From NCBI GenBank assembly GCA_963576565.1, contig OY755045.1:37282667-37346666 (forward strand): DNA of 64,000 nucleotides, given 5' to 3'. This DNA is from Aspidapion aeneum. Lineage: Eukaryota > Arthropoda > Insecta > Coleoptera > Brentidae. Made by a program: the position numbers and the translations under genes. This document shows, one piece after another, positions 34,178-44,859 of the stretch. Position 1 is the first letter of the stretch, and the number at the start of each line of letters is the position of its first letter. The notes under the pieces are model-generated. The model was not told the origin of the DNA. It ran no database searches and saw nothing but the letters and a program-made list of their open reading frames with translations.

Positions 34178-34474
34178 ATAATCACTTAATTATAAATAAT
34201 ATTTTTTCATTTTTATTTTATTTGGTAAATAAAAACTAAATAGATTTTTTTATGGAAATCAAAAGTATTTTGTTGATAAAACTGAATAAGTCATATTTTT
34301 TAACATTTGCAAATGTAAAAAAACACAGACTCATACCAAATATTTTCTAAAAAAACTAATTGCTAGAGTTTAATAAACTAATGAATGGATTTTGGTAAAA
34401 TAAACCAATGAGTGCTTTTTATTTCGAGGCAAGAGTTTTGCTGATAAAATATAACAAAAAATCTATATTATAAA

Positions 34475-34657
34475 TATAGGCTGTCCCATTTTTATCATTT
34501 GGGTGGTTTCGGGAACTTCTAGAGAAGATTGAAGAAAAAACGACTACACCTTAGTGTGCTTTAATTTGAAGAGAATAATGATGGTAAACATCGCATATCA
34601 ATATTATAAACATAGAAACCGAAAACACCCAAAAGTTTCGAAAATGCACCCTGTACA
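34475..34657. mobile_element. Small element with AGGCTGTCCC/AGGGTGCA ends
   Basis: 'TATAGGCTGTCCCATTTTTA' (34475) pairs imperfectly with 'CGAAAATGCACCCTGTACA' (ending 34657), continuing to a 'TTTGGGTG'/'CACCCAAA' match. It is a decayed relative of the AGGGTG group. Confidence 0.6.
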
Positions 34658-35664
34658 CTAGGGGATCAAATAGACTCTTTAAATCCTGATGCAAAAATTT
34701 TGATAAATATCTCAAGGCCTGAGTATATAATTCGGAGTTTTTGACTTTTTTTAACAGAACAAATCTACTTACTGTAAAAAATTTACTAAGAGCAATGTAT
34801 TACCAAGGTGAAAGAGTAAAAAGCTAAAAAAACACCTTTGACAATTTGAAATAAAAAGAAACACTTTTACCTGTGTTTTAAATTTTAGGGATTAAAGTAA
34901 CACTTTTCTATATCCAGAAAAAATAATATAAAGTAGATTTCTTATCTTTAGGGAAAAATAATAAAAATCAAAACTACGGATATTACCAGCTGTAAATAAG
35001 TTATTGATTTCTAATATTATAAATCGATAAAAAAATTAATTCTGTAAAAATAGAATGGCTGTCAAAGCTGTACCGGTAATATTTTACACTTATTTAAATT
35101 TTATAATTTTGGGTGCAAAAATTTTATAGGAAAATGTCTATAATAAATATATTTATTTTATTTTCAACAAAATCTGCACGCCCATGGTTTTTCATCGATT
35201 TCTCTTTTATACCTCTTACAGTGTTGCCTGCGAGGATTCGGCGAAATTTTCTGAGATTTCATGCATGATGAATGAATTTGCGTATTAAATAATGGGGATG
35301 CGTCTTCTAGGGTTCCTTGAATTTCTTTGGGCCTATCATTCTCTTTTTATCACATTGTCACTATGACATTGTAACTATAACACTCCCCTCATAGCTCTCG
35401 CATTTTCGGTCTACAAAGGAAGGCTAGGGCAGTGGTTCTCAAACTTTTGTAGAGTGAGAAACACTAAAGTTTGCTTTTTTTTTCTTCTAGGGAACCCCTA
35501 TTCTAAGTACTTAAATATAAGACATAATGTTTAGTTTTGTCTAAAAAAATCGAAATTAACACTACCTTTTAAGCTTCCAAATAAAAAGTACGTAATTTAT
35601 TCATAACTCGGAAACAGTAAAAACACTAAAATAAGTATTAAAATTATTAAAAAGTTATTATTTT

Positions 35665-36888
35665 TACCTTCCTAGCCCGCACAGCAATGGCTAGAGAAAG
35701 TATTGTTTTCGACGAAAAATTTTAGCTCACACATATACTATACTATAGTAGTGTGAGCTATGGTGATCCTAATTTTTTCGAGAAAAAAAAAGTTGCTCCG
35801 ATTTCAAAAATTTTTATATATCTTTGCGTTTCAGATGATTTTGAAACTTTTTTGTTGCGCCGTCTGTCTGTCTGTCTGTCTGTATGTCTGTCTGTCTGTG
35901 TGTCTGTATGTCTGTCTGTAACGACCAACGCGCATAACTCAAAAACCGCCTGGCCGATTTTAATGAAATTTGGTACCTGGGCTGGGTCTTGGGTCGAGAT
36001 GGTCCCATTTAAAAATGAACAAAATCCACCGAACACAAACCAAATAAAAGGGTGGGGATAGATTTCAAAAATTAGAGTTTATGTGAAAATATGGCGTGTG
36101 TGATATCAAACGAAAGGTAATTGAGTCTGGAGTTAAACAAAATACATTTTAATTTATTTAAAAAAAAATGGTGGGGGTATATTTCAAAAATTAGAGTTTA
36201 AGTGAAAATATGGCGTGTGTGATATCAAACGAAAGATAATTAAGTCCGGAGTTCAACAAAATACATTTTAGTTTTTGTTTTTTTTAAGGGTGGGGGTGGA
36301 TTTCAAAAATTTGAGTTTAAGTCAAAACATGGCTTGTGTGGTATCAAACAAAAGGTAATTTAGTGTGGAGTTGAATAAAATATATTTCAGTTTTTAGTTA
36401 TATTAGCTCACATAACTATAGTACCTAGTGTGAGCTTAGGGGCCCATATATTGGCAGAGTATATTTTTTTAGATAACGCCGAAAATGTGTTATTTGGGTG
36501 TATTTTGACCTATCCTAGCAATATCGTCGTGATGTCTGTCTGTGTGTGTGTATGTGTGTGTATTTTTTTCTGTCCGTAACACGATAGCTCCTAAACCGCT
36601 GAACCGATTTTCATAAAATTTTCGGGTAAAATAGCGTTCGACACTCTAACGAGCTGATTAGATTTTGGTTGAAATCCATTAATGCTAATGACATTTAAAG
36701 AATATAAAAAATGCTAACATTTTAACGGAGCATCGCATCAATATGCAATTTTCGGAATATAGTAGACTACATTTGGCTTAATAATTTGTATTATAACAAA
36801 AAACTTCGTAGGAGCTTTAGTTTCTGAGATATTTTTTAAGGCTGATTATTATAGCTTCAAGTGTGCTAATAGGCTAGCCAGGAAGGTA
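35665..36888 (+). mobile_element. CCTTCCTAGCC-family element with TIRs and GTCT/GTGT tract
   Basis: Ends 'TACCTTCCTAGC' and 'GCTAGCCAGGAAGGTA' are inverted, with TA at both outer edges. A GTCT/GTGT-rich tract lies at about 36533-36585, followed by 'CTAAACCGCTGAACCGATTT', a module also found after the GTCT tract of the hairpin family. The element is interrupted at 35723-36460 by copy E, leaving about 490 bases of its own. Partial copy at 29567. Confidence 0.85.
35723..36460 (+). mobile_element. Hairpin-ended (GTCT)n element, copy E (full length)
   Basis: TAGCTCACAC at 35723, (CTGT)n with GTGT interruptions at 35862-35920, three internal repeats, a shortened second hairpin (about 36404-36436), GGCAGAGT to 36460. 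This is the innermost layer of a three-deep nest. The related fragment at 29567 lacks it. Confidence 0.92.
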
Positions 36889-36899
36889 TCAGATCTGTC

Positions 36900-37440
36900 A
36901 TGGATCCATTTATTTTAAAACTGAATGCTTTGGGTGGGCCTGTTTGTTTGAGACAAGTTTCTCAATATCGGGTTCAATGTTTGAAAGTTGTATGCGCATA
37001 TCTGCTTCAGGACTTATTTCTTAAGTGGGTTTTTGTAAAAGCATACTTTAAAAACTCTACTTCCTACCGGTAAAAGGCAACAATTTTTTTCCAGCAAAAT
37101 TAGCTAATTCTGGATATTTATTCTAGGCTGGGCCCAAAACTCCGTTACAGTACTTTTAAGGTTTCTATCGGATGCAACATCAACTAGCTGTTCAGTTTGT
37201 TTTACAGCTAGAGCTTGATGAGCTTTTTCGACTGAGACCGGATTGCTTATCCAATCAAGATCCTCTTCTTGGCTTGGAAAATATTCTTTGACTGAAACTT
37301 GCAGATTCTGAAGATTTGGTTACCTTTCTGAAGGTTGGTTACCTCAGAAGTTATTTCTGCTGCTAATGGACTCGGATATAAAATCATGCAGTGTTTGAAA
37401 GCACTCAGTTACTCGTCTATTTAGACAAAATTCCCAAAAC
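36900..37440 (-). pseudogene. hAT transposase C-terminal relic, copy 2
   Basis: On the minus strand 'SVEKAHQALAVKQTEQL', then 'FWAQPRINIQN', then 'SPEADMRIQLSNIEPDIEKL' appear in the same order as in copy 1, in different frames. The orientation agrees with the reversed element. Confidence 0.7.
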
Positions 37441-37907
37441 TGTATTTTCCTAAAGTGATAAGTTTCAAAAGATATCGGCAAGATATGCCGAACATTGAAG
37501 CGACTTGACATCAGTTATTGTCGATGACAATTAAAAAGAAGAGTCATTAAGAAATACCATTATTGACCATCACCTTATTTCACAGAGTAAGCACTTGTTC
37601 CAATTCCCAAACTTACTTTACTTTACTAAGAATACTTATTTATTTGCAATATGACAATATTGACTATTTCATTTTTGGGAGATATTGAATATTTTTCTAT
37701 TTTATTAACTCCTACCGAATCCCAATTACCGCTTCGTAGAACCCTGGGGTTCCGCGGAACCCAAAATCGCTGGGCTAGGGTATCATAGATGTACACAATT
37801 TTGAATAAAATAGAATATTAACACTCCCATGTTTATATATTTATATATGTTTTGTAAATGTTTATAAAAACTTTCATAATTACATAAATAGTTATTTAAA
37901 CAACAAG

Positions 37908-38010
37908 GTTTGAAAACGACTCTTTGCACACGATCGAGACAGTTTGGTAGACCGAGCCGAAGGCGAGGTCTACAAGTCGAGGGAGTGTGCAAAGAGGTTT
38001 TCAAACGAGT
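37908..38010. repeat. Inverted repeat around a GCCGAAGGCGAG core
   Basis: 'GTTTGAAAACGACTCTTTGC' (37908) pairs with 'GCAAAGAGGTTTTCAAAC' (ending 38008); the inner 'TAGACC...GGTCTA' also pairs. A further 'GTGCGCAAAA' motif recurs four times in 38248-38336. Not assigned to a family. Confidence 0.7.
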
Positions 38011-38706
38011 TTTTTACAATATTTTTGATACGACTGCTAATAAAGAAAGAAAAATCAAATTTTAATTTAACTTGTTTTTATTTCCGACATTTTTACAACA
38101 AAACTTTAAAAATTCAACAATTTATTATCTAATCAACAAAACATACGAGCAGTGACGGTTGCTACGGAACTAAGCCAACTTATATTGATGGGTGACAACA
38201 ACAAAAATCACAATGACGGGAGACCCGTATGCAGAAATGACATAGGCGTGCGCAAAAATGACACAATTGTGTGCAAAACGTTTTGCACATAGCGTGCGCA
38301 AAATGCCATTTTCAGATCGTGTTCTCCGTGCGCAAAACCCCCTTTTACAAGACAATCGTATAAAAAAGTAACTATTTAAGACTTGATCATAAAAGGTATC
38401 GTAAATATTAATATCGGCCAGTTTTCTATAACAGACTACTAAAATCGGTAAAAAGTTTAAACCTGAACTTTTTTAAAAACAAAATTTTTTGGTTGAAGTA
38501 ATCCATATCTCTAAATGGAGGTTCAAGTCAAGAAAATTAAAAATTTTAAGTCGTCCTCCACAAATGTATTAAGATCATACTAGTTTCGGCCTATAAGGCC
38601 ATCTATGTTTGTATCTTTTCAATTTTAATAATTCTTGGTTTCGTACATTCATTCTACCGGCCAAGAGTATAAAGAATCCCAAATTTAGAAATTTTCTGAT
38701 CAACAC

Positions 38707-39081
38707 ATTTTGTTAAATTAATTTTTGAAAATCATAACAGCCGATTTGGCTTAAACATACTACTAAAATATTTAGATATATCAAGAACTACTTACAACAG
38801 AGTAATGATATATGGCTTGCTTGACAGGTCTTTAAAATACCTTTCGAATGATGTATCATAGCTGGTAGGTAATTTTTACGAAAAAAAATAAAATTACAAA
38901 ATTAGTTTTTTTTCCAAAAGTTAAATCGTATGATACCTCGCTCGAAAGGTATTTTAAAGACCTTTTAAAACTATATATTATCACTACTATGACGTAAGGA
39001 GTTTTAAATATATCTGAATCTATTTTAGTAGATGTTTGAGGCAAATATACAGTTTTGTTTTTAAAAATTAATTTAACAAAA
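38707..39081. mobile_element. 375-bp fold-back element
   Basis: 'TTTTGTTAAATTAATTTTT' (38708) pairs with 'AAAAATTAATTTAACAAAA' (ending 39081). Inner landmarks 'AGGTCTTTAAAATACCTTTC' (38826) and 'GAAAGGTATTTTAAAGACCT' (ending 38964) are perfect. No ORF. Confidence 0.88.
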
Positions 39082-39772
39082 CCTACTAATACCAAGATAG
39101 CTTTATGTACCACTACATAGGCCAACAAAATGTATAAAAATTGATGCCTGAGAAAAAGCAACTGATTTTGTATAATTGGGTAAGAAAGGAAAAAAGGTCG
39201 AAGAATTTAAGAAAATGGAGGCCATAAAAAATTAAATTTTTGACGTTGGAAAAAAAATTGTTTACAAAGAATTCTTAGGCAATCTTATATCATCGGTTTT
39301 TTGTTTAAAAAAATTAAAGCTCAAAAATAAGGCTACAGATGTGTTTGCAGGTATAAATGATCGCACTGTACATAACCAGTGCGAGCTTAGTAAACCTAAC
39401 GCAGAATGACAACATTTTTTAAAGATTAACAATTGGTAAATTACATTGAAATGTACTCTTGGCATAAATTTGTTGAAACGTTGCATTTGACTTGTAGGTT
39501 TTGACAATTTAAAAACGCAATATACAAGAGACCTAAAAAGTTTTGACACGATTCATTAGCTTTTATTTTATTGGAACATCTGTTAGAGTGTCAAGAACGT
39601 CAATACCCAAACGACTTGATCAAATGTGACTTTTCAATGTAGGTATCCACCTCTCTTTGTCATTGCCAAGTTTTGATGGTTTAAGGATTTTCAAAAACTC
39701 AGAAAATACTAAACCGATTTTTTTAAATTAGTTAGATATTACCAATTTTAAGCTCTTGTGTTTCTATTTTGA

Positions 39773-39943
39773 CAGTGGCATATTTAGAAAAAAGTTTTGG
39801 GGGGCCGAGACAGTTTTGTGGGGGCTCAAGACCCCATGAGGCGGTATTTTATACTATTTTATGTTTGTATTTATAAAATATGTGAAAACTATCTAAAAAA
39901 ATCTTAGCTTCGGAGGGAGCCTCCCCCCCTAGATACGTCACTG
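39773..39943. mobile_element. hAT-type MITE (CAGTGGC...GTCACTG)
   Basis: 'CAGTGGCATATTTAG' and 'CTAGATACGTCACTG' are inverted tips. G- and C-runs (GGGGGG, CCCCCCC) pair inside. TTTTGA flanks both sides (39767-39772 and 39944-39949), a partial target duplication. Size and tip sequence fit widespread hAT MITEs. Confidence 0.85.
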
Positions 39944-39949
39944 TTTTGA

Positions 39950-40339
39950 GATATAGAGCAAAAACTAAAATGTTAAAAAGTGCCGTTTTTCAAAAACAAT
40001 ATAAAAAAAATTGAAAAAAAAGAAGGAAGTAATCAAAACCCGATAAAAAAAATATATTTTACTTTTCTATGCTAATATCATTATTTTTACAATTATTACT
40101 TTGTTTAATTAATAAAGAAATTGTTTCCCTTATCAGTGTGTATGGCCCGGATTCTGCTTAATTTATTTTAAGAAGGTTTTTAACATTCTTTAAATTTAGA
40201 CCCATAAACAACCATAACGTGAAGTAAAAGATCATCGTCGCATGTGTATAAAATCTACGACCGTGCGACATCTGATCAAGTAAAAACCTCTTGTTGTCTT
40301 GTTCTTCTTTTCAGCATTTCTTTCAGCGGTTAGGCCTAA
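39950..40339. other. Upstream flank of the bab promoter region
   Basis: AT-rich, then mixed composition from about 40140. No repeat partner or ORF seen. It may hold regulatory sequence but nothing specific stands out. Confidence 0.35.
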
Positions 40340-40680
40340 TTAGACCACGACGATCAGCGGCTGGCGGCCGCCCGCCGCCACCCGTGTTCTCGCTCGTTGC
40401 TCGCTGAAAACACGCGGTCACCGCCGTGGGTGTGTGGGTGGGGAAGCGACGGGGCATGGGGAAACGCGCCTCCCAAGCTCCACGTGGTGGGGGTAAGAAG
40501 GGGCATGGCTGGGCGGTGTTTCACCTCCCGCGAAAACTCCGCGAAACGCGACGTTGCCTTCAGTCGGCGAACGGCACGCGCACTGTCTATATCGGCCGCT
40601 CTGTACGGACGCGTTACTCGCATACTCGATAACTCGCGTGCATTGTATACTTTCGTAAATAGATATCACGTGGTCAGTTA
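40340..40680 (+). promoter_or_regulatory. CpG-rich promoter region with candidate initiator
   Basis: Composition changes sharply from AT-rich to GC- and CpG-rich (about 40345-40640), unique in this window. A TCAGTT arthropod-type initiator lies at 40674-40679, with a weak TATAC about 26 bases upstream of its A. If used, the leader would be about 148 bases to the bab ATG. Overlapping open frames on both strands here are a by-product of high GC and are not called. The start site is inferred, not shown. Confidence 0.5.
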
Positions 40681-40723
40681 GTTTCCAAAACAAACTTGAA
40701 AAACTGTGTATTTTTGTAAAACA

Positions 40724-40768
40724 ATGTGTGCTGTTTTTGATATTAATGGTGTGCTTGAAACATTTTAA
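40724..40768 (+). promoter_or_regulatory. Upstream ORF of 14 codons in the bab leader
   Basis: ATG at 40724 encodes MCAVFDINGVLETF, then TAA at 40766. It ends 55 bases before the bab ATG, a distance at which ribosomes could reinitiate. It is relevant only if the leader is transcribed and unspliced here. A CTTTCCAG acceptor-like site at 40815-40822 leaves open that the leader is spliced just before the start codon. Confidence 0.4.
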
Positions 40769-40823
40769 AGAACTTGACTGTTTCTAGTGTTTTCTCAAAA
40801 CAAAAACATTGAATCTTTCCAGG

Positions 40824-41630
40824 ATGCAGCACACAACAGGATCGCCGCAGCAGTTCTGCCTGCGATGGAACAACTACCAGTCGAATTTGACCAACGTCTT
40901 CGACCAACTGTTGCAGTCGGAATCTTTCGTGGATGTGACTTTGGCATGCGATGGACAGTCGGTGAAGGCCCACAAAATGGTCTTGTCCGCGTGTAGTCCC
41001 TACTTCCAGTCCCTGTTTTTCGAGAACCCTTGCCAACACCCGATTGTCATAATGAGGGATATCAAATGGCCAGAGCTCAAAGCCGTTGTTGAGTTTATGT
41101 ATAAGGGCGAAATTAATGTGTCCCAGGAACAAATTGGCCCTTTGCTAAAAGTAGCTGAATCATTAAAGATTCGAGGTCTAGCTGATGTTAACGGAGAACA
41201 AGACATCGTTGCTCCAACTGCAGGTGAACTCACAGCTAGACCATCTTCAAAACCTGCACCTCCAACACCTGTGCCCACTCCTGAATGGGGCGATAATCGC
41301 CCTCAATCACAGCCCGCTCTATCTTCATCTAATCTAATTCAAGACTCTAATCATCCGAACAAAAAACGTCGCCGCACATCAGGCGAACGTAGTAGCATGT
41401 CTTCTCCCGCTGAAAGTACTCATACCGATAACCCCGATCCTCCACCGTCTGTGGAAATGTCACCAGCTCCTTCTGTCTCGACTCCTTTGCCTCCCACATC
41501 GGCTTCTATTGAACCTCTTCCATTGCCATTGACTCTGACTCAGCAACCACCGGTTACGCATGCTGCTTCGGCTGTTGACGATCTGGAAATCAAACCTGGG
41601 ATTGCTGAGATGATACGCGAGGAGGAAAGG
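40824..41630 (+). CDS. bab: Bric-a-brac-type BTB transcription factor, first coding exon
   Basis: 269 codons in phase 0, ending at AGG|GTAAGT (41630/41631). The ATG at 40824 has A at -3 and an in-frame TAG upstream (40785-40787). The BTB/POZ domain covers about residues 10-125: 'FCLRWNNYQSNLTNVFDQLL', 'FVDVTLACDG', 'KAHKMVLSACSPYF', 'CQHPIVIMRDI', 'FMYKGEINVSQEQIGPLLKV', 'AESLKIRGLADV'. This is the insect TTK-type BTB, a dimerisation and multimerisation domain of nuclear factors. A Pro/Ser-rich linker follows, with a basic KKRRR (180-184), a likely nuclear signal. The exon closes with 'KPGIAEMIREEER', which in bab proteins precedes the Psq/AT-hook DNA-binding region. Within the BTB family bab fits better than tramtrack, lola, broad or fruitless. 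Known bab genes act in leg, ovary and pigmentation patterning. Whether this is bab1-, bab2-like or a single copy is unknown. Confidence 0.88.
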
Positions 41631-42210
41631 GTAAGTAAATTTTAATTTATTTAACTACTAGACGTAGACGACACCATATTCTTAAGACATACTCGTCTTT
41701 ATTGAGCTTTCGGCTTACCTCACTAAAATTGGTCGTCAGCCAAGTGGTTGTGCAGTCTGAAAATGACAAATTTGATAACGAGAAATAGTTTTGTGATTCC
41801 TAATAATCAAAAAATTGCTTTTTTCTAAAACATTATGAGTAAATGAGATAATAATTTTTGGGGCAGATTTTTATACATATCTAAAGGCCCCTTAATAAAA
41901 ACAGAAAATAGTAATATTAGTTCTACATTTATTAAGAAAAAAATGTTTGGTTATAATTTTGAGTATTTTTATTATTTAAAAAAATAGTTAATCAACACAA
42001 TAACACTTAAATATTGAATAATATGTATCTATATCTAAAAAACAAAGAGGTTTCATGCAAAATATAAGGAGAAAAAATCCTTCTTTGGACCTATTCTACC
42101 ACCCCTTAAAGTGTTGTGGTCTTAATAAAAAAATTGAAAAATCAACTTCAAAAGTTTTATTTTTAAAATCGGCTGCCAAAATAGGTATTCACTTTCAAGA
42201 AGGGGTATAA

Positions 42211-42331
42211 CTGGAAAAGCAGGTGGTAAGTAAAGAAAAGTCCAAACCTTCATAAAAATATTGTCTAATTTATTGCTATAAAATAAACTATTTTTTAAAG
42301 CAGACTTTTCTTTACTCACCTTCTTTTCCAA
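42211..42331. repeat. Short inverted repeat
   Basis: 'GGTAAGTAAAGAAAAGTC' (ending about 42242) pairs with 'GACTTTTCTTTACTCACC' (starting about 42303). The arms are about 27 bases including 'GGAAAAGCAG'/'CTTCTTTTCC'. Probably a small MITE. Confidence 0.65.
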
Positions 42332-44194
42332 TAATATTGAAAATATTTGAACCAAGTAAGAATGAAAATTAAAACATTCCAGACAAACGTAGGCACAAAT
42401 TATGTATAAAGTGCAATTTTTGTAGTTATTTTAGTTGGCTTTTTGACAGAGCATTTTCATCAGTGTCCAAGTTTATTACTCAGCAAGAGAAAAACCCTGT
42501 GAATTTATAAACAAATTATAATTAACGGTCGTTATCCATAAAAGAAATGTATTTCTTGTTTTTTCAATATCTTTTATTTTAAGATGTTGATGCTTTTGGC
42601 TTGGGGAAGAATTTGCTTCTAAGTCAGTCAAAAGATTTTAGAGGTAATAGTTGAAAAAAATTTCTTAGTTCAGGGAATATTACTTTTTTGCTTAAATTCG
42701 AATAAGATTTTAAATTTTGCTAAAGTATCGATAGCATGAATATTTGATAATATTTAATCATGGCAGCTTAACTGTTCTAAAAATATCCACATTTAATAAT
42801 AGCTATCCCTACATATAAATATTTTATTTAAAATTGGTGTTGCTATGTTTTTTCAAACAAAAACTTAACTTAATCATGCTAAATTAGATATGACTGGATT
42901 TTTTTAATTTTGATAATAGGAGATATGTAAATCTAAAAGTAAGAATCAAAAAGTAGTTCACTTCAATCAACTGGAATAAGAATTAGATATTGCATTAACC
43001 TTCGCTTTAAATATCTAACAGCTGGTATTGTATAGTATGATTTTTTCGACTCCTAATCGTTTTCTTTCAAAATTTTAATTAACGTAAACGTTTTAACTAT
43101 TGAATTTAGCTAATCCGATGAAACTTACTTCAATTGGATGTGAAAACAAAGCTCTTCTTGCTTCAGATTAAAGTACTTTATTTTTATGAATTCTCTTGCC
43201 TCCAAGAACAGAATTTGCTTAATAAATTGTCTCTTCAGCAAATTATAGTACCTATATGTAAATATGAGTTATTAGGAAGAAACACCAGTACAAATTGTCG
43301 AACTAGCTATTTGGAAGACTACAAGTTAATTCGTATACAAATCCTATTTCTGTTTGAGAACGAGTGTGTCAGCAATCTCTGAAATATTTTCTGCAATTTA
43401 CCAAGAAGGTTCAAAACCTTGGTAGAAACCAATGGAATTAGGTAAAAACAAAAAATGGGATATTTGGCTCAGTTACTTAAGAGATTTTAAATATTCTAAA
43501 AACAACTCCATTCAAAAAGGACTAAGAATTTCATATAAATATTTTAAATAAACATTTTGCCATATTTCTATTTTAAATTAACACTGCTTCTTGTGGATGT
43601 TAAAGATTAAGCAAGCTTTGGATCGTAGTAAAATTTTATCTCCACATTTTAAATTTTAACTGAGCCAGACATTGATGCACCATATTCTAATGTAAGTGTT
43701 TCTTTTAAATTTTGGGGCTTGGTTGAGTCAGAATTACTTTTTTTATCTGATACCTATTGATCCAATGGAAAAAGAAAACCAACTCATTTTGCAGCACCTC
43801 TAAATTTTTAGTTTAGACCATGTTGCTCATATAAACAGCAATAATTTAATCTGACACTATTTTTGTTTTTCTTACTTATTCAATATAAACAACTCGATGC
43901 TAAACTCGCAGGTAAAAAAAAACTTTGTATAAAACAAAAGTTAATAAAACTTTTTAAAGTTTTATAAATGTTTTTAAATTATTAACCACGCAATCAAACG
44001 AAACTTTTAAGACTTTAAAACAGTTGTTTTTAACTAAGTTGCCTTCTGCAACACATATAAGTGTATCAAAATATCTGAGGAAGTTTCTTCAGCAATTTAC
44101 CTATAGTATGTAACTTTTCGTATATTTATTTTGAAGAAGATATTGTCGGTCAATCTATCTGATCTGGTCTTATCTCATTACTTTTAGGATCCAT

Positions 44195-44450
44195 AGCCTT
44201 TCTCGATTTAGCACAAGCATTTGACACAATGTGTCATAAAAACCTTAATTTTAAACTAATTGTCAAAACAATATTCTGGTATTTTGTAATTGTATATCTG
44301 TCTGATAAACATCTCAGAGTATAACAGAAAAATTCATACTAAAAACTCAAATGTAAGAAAAATAAAAGCAGGGATCCCCAGGGTAGCGTGCTTATGTGAT
44401 ATCTCCAACTGCAATTTAGCAACATGTGCTAATTATACTTGTTTATTGAG
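44195..44450 (+). pseudogene. Jockey/CR1-type LINE RT fragment
   Basis: 'AFLDLAQAFDTMCHKNL' (block with first catalytic Asp) and, about 130 bases on, 'GIPRVACLC'/'DPQGSVL' in two frames for the 'G.PQGSVL' block. Stops between. Confidence 0.7.
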
Positions 44451-44859
44451 AGTCCAAAAAAAAATTGAAGAATTATTAGAAAATCTGCGAGATGTAAAGC
44501 AGAATTTGCCGTTCCTATACTTATTCATTTAAATGTTTTACCAAATATTTTGCCTTTACGATATACATTCTAAACTGTAGAATGGCAATCTAAAATATTT
44601 AACATGACATGGGGTGAAAAGAATATCGATTAATTTGGTGATTAAGCAAAAAACTCTGATCAATAAATTTATTTCTGGCTTATTACTGCAAGACAATTTT
44701 ACAATTTAGAGGAAGTTTATCGAGGTAAGGTCAAACGACTAAGTAAAATAGGGTTTCACGAAGCAACATAGGTAAATTAATAATAAGATAATAGCCAACA
44801 TATATAGCGAAGCAACAACTTCAATTAAAATCCACGAAGTAACCAAGCCAATTCTCATA

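Larger units (their letters stand above)
35430..37772 (-). mobile_element. hAT transposon, copy 2, with perfect 8-bp TSD
   Basis: Flanked by GGCTAGGG at 35422-35429 and 37773-37780. Left tip 'CAGTGGTTCTCAAACTTTTG'; right tip reads in from CAGCGATTTTGGGTTCCGCG on the opposite strand. It is the same family as 13616-15059, reversed. An element of another family (35665-36888) is inserted in it and itself holds hairpin copy E. Removing both leaves about 1.1 kb, so this is an internally deleted copy. Confidence 0.93.

Noticed and set aside
40354..40693. Four overlapping open frames of 68-94 codons on both strands
   Set aside because: They lie in the CpG-rich promoter region, where stops are rare. 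No domain, and all strands are open equally.
40809..40823. A start of the bab frame at 40809
   Set aside because: That codon is TTG. The first ATG in frame is 40824, with good context.
40787..41278. Open frames overlapping the bab exon in other frames
   Set aside because: Shadows of the BTB exon.
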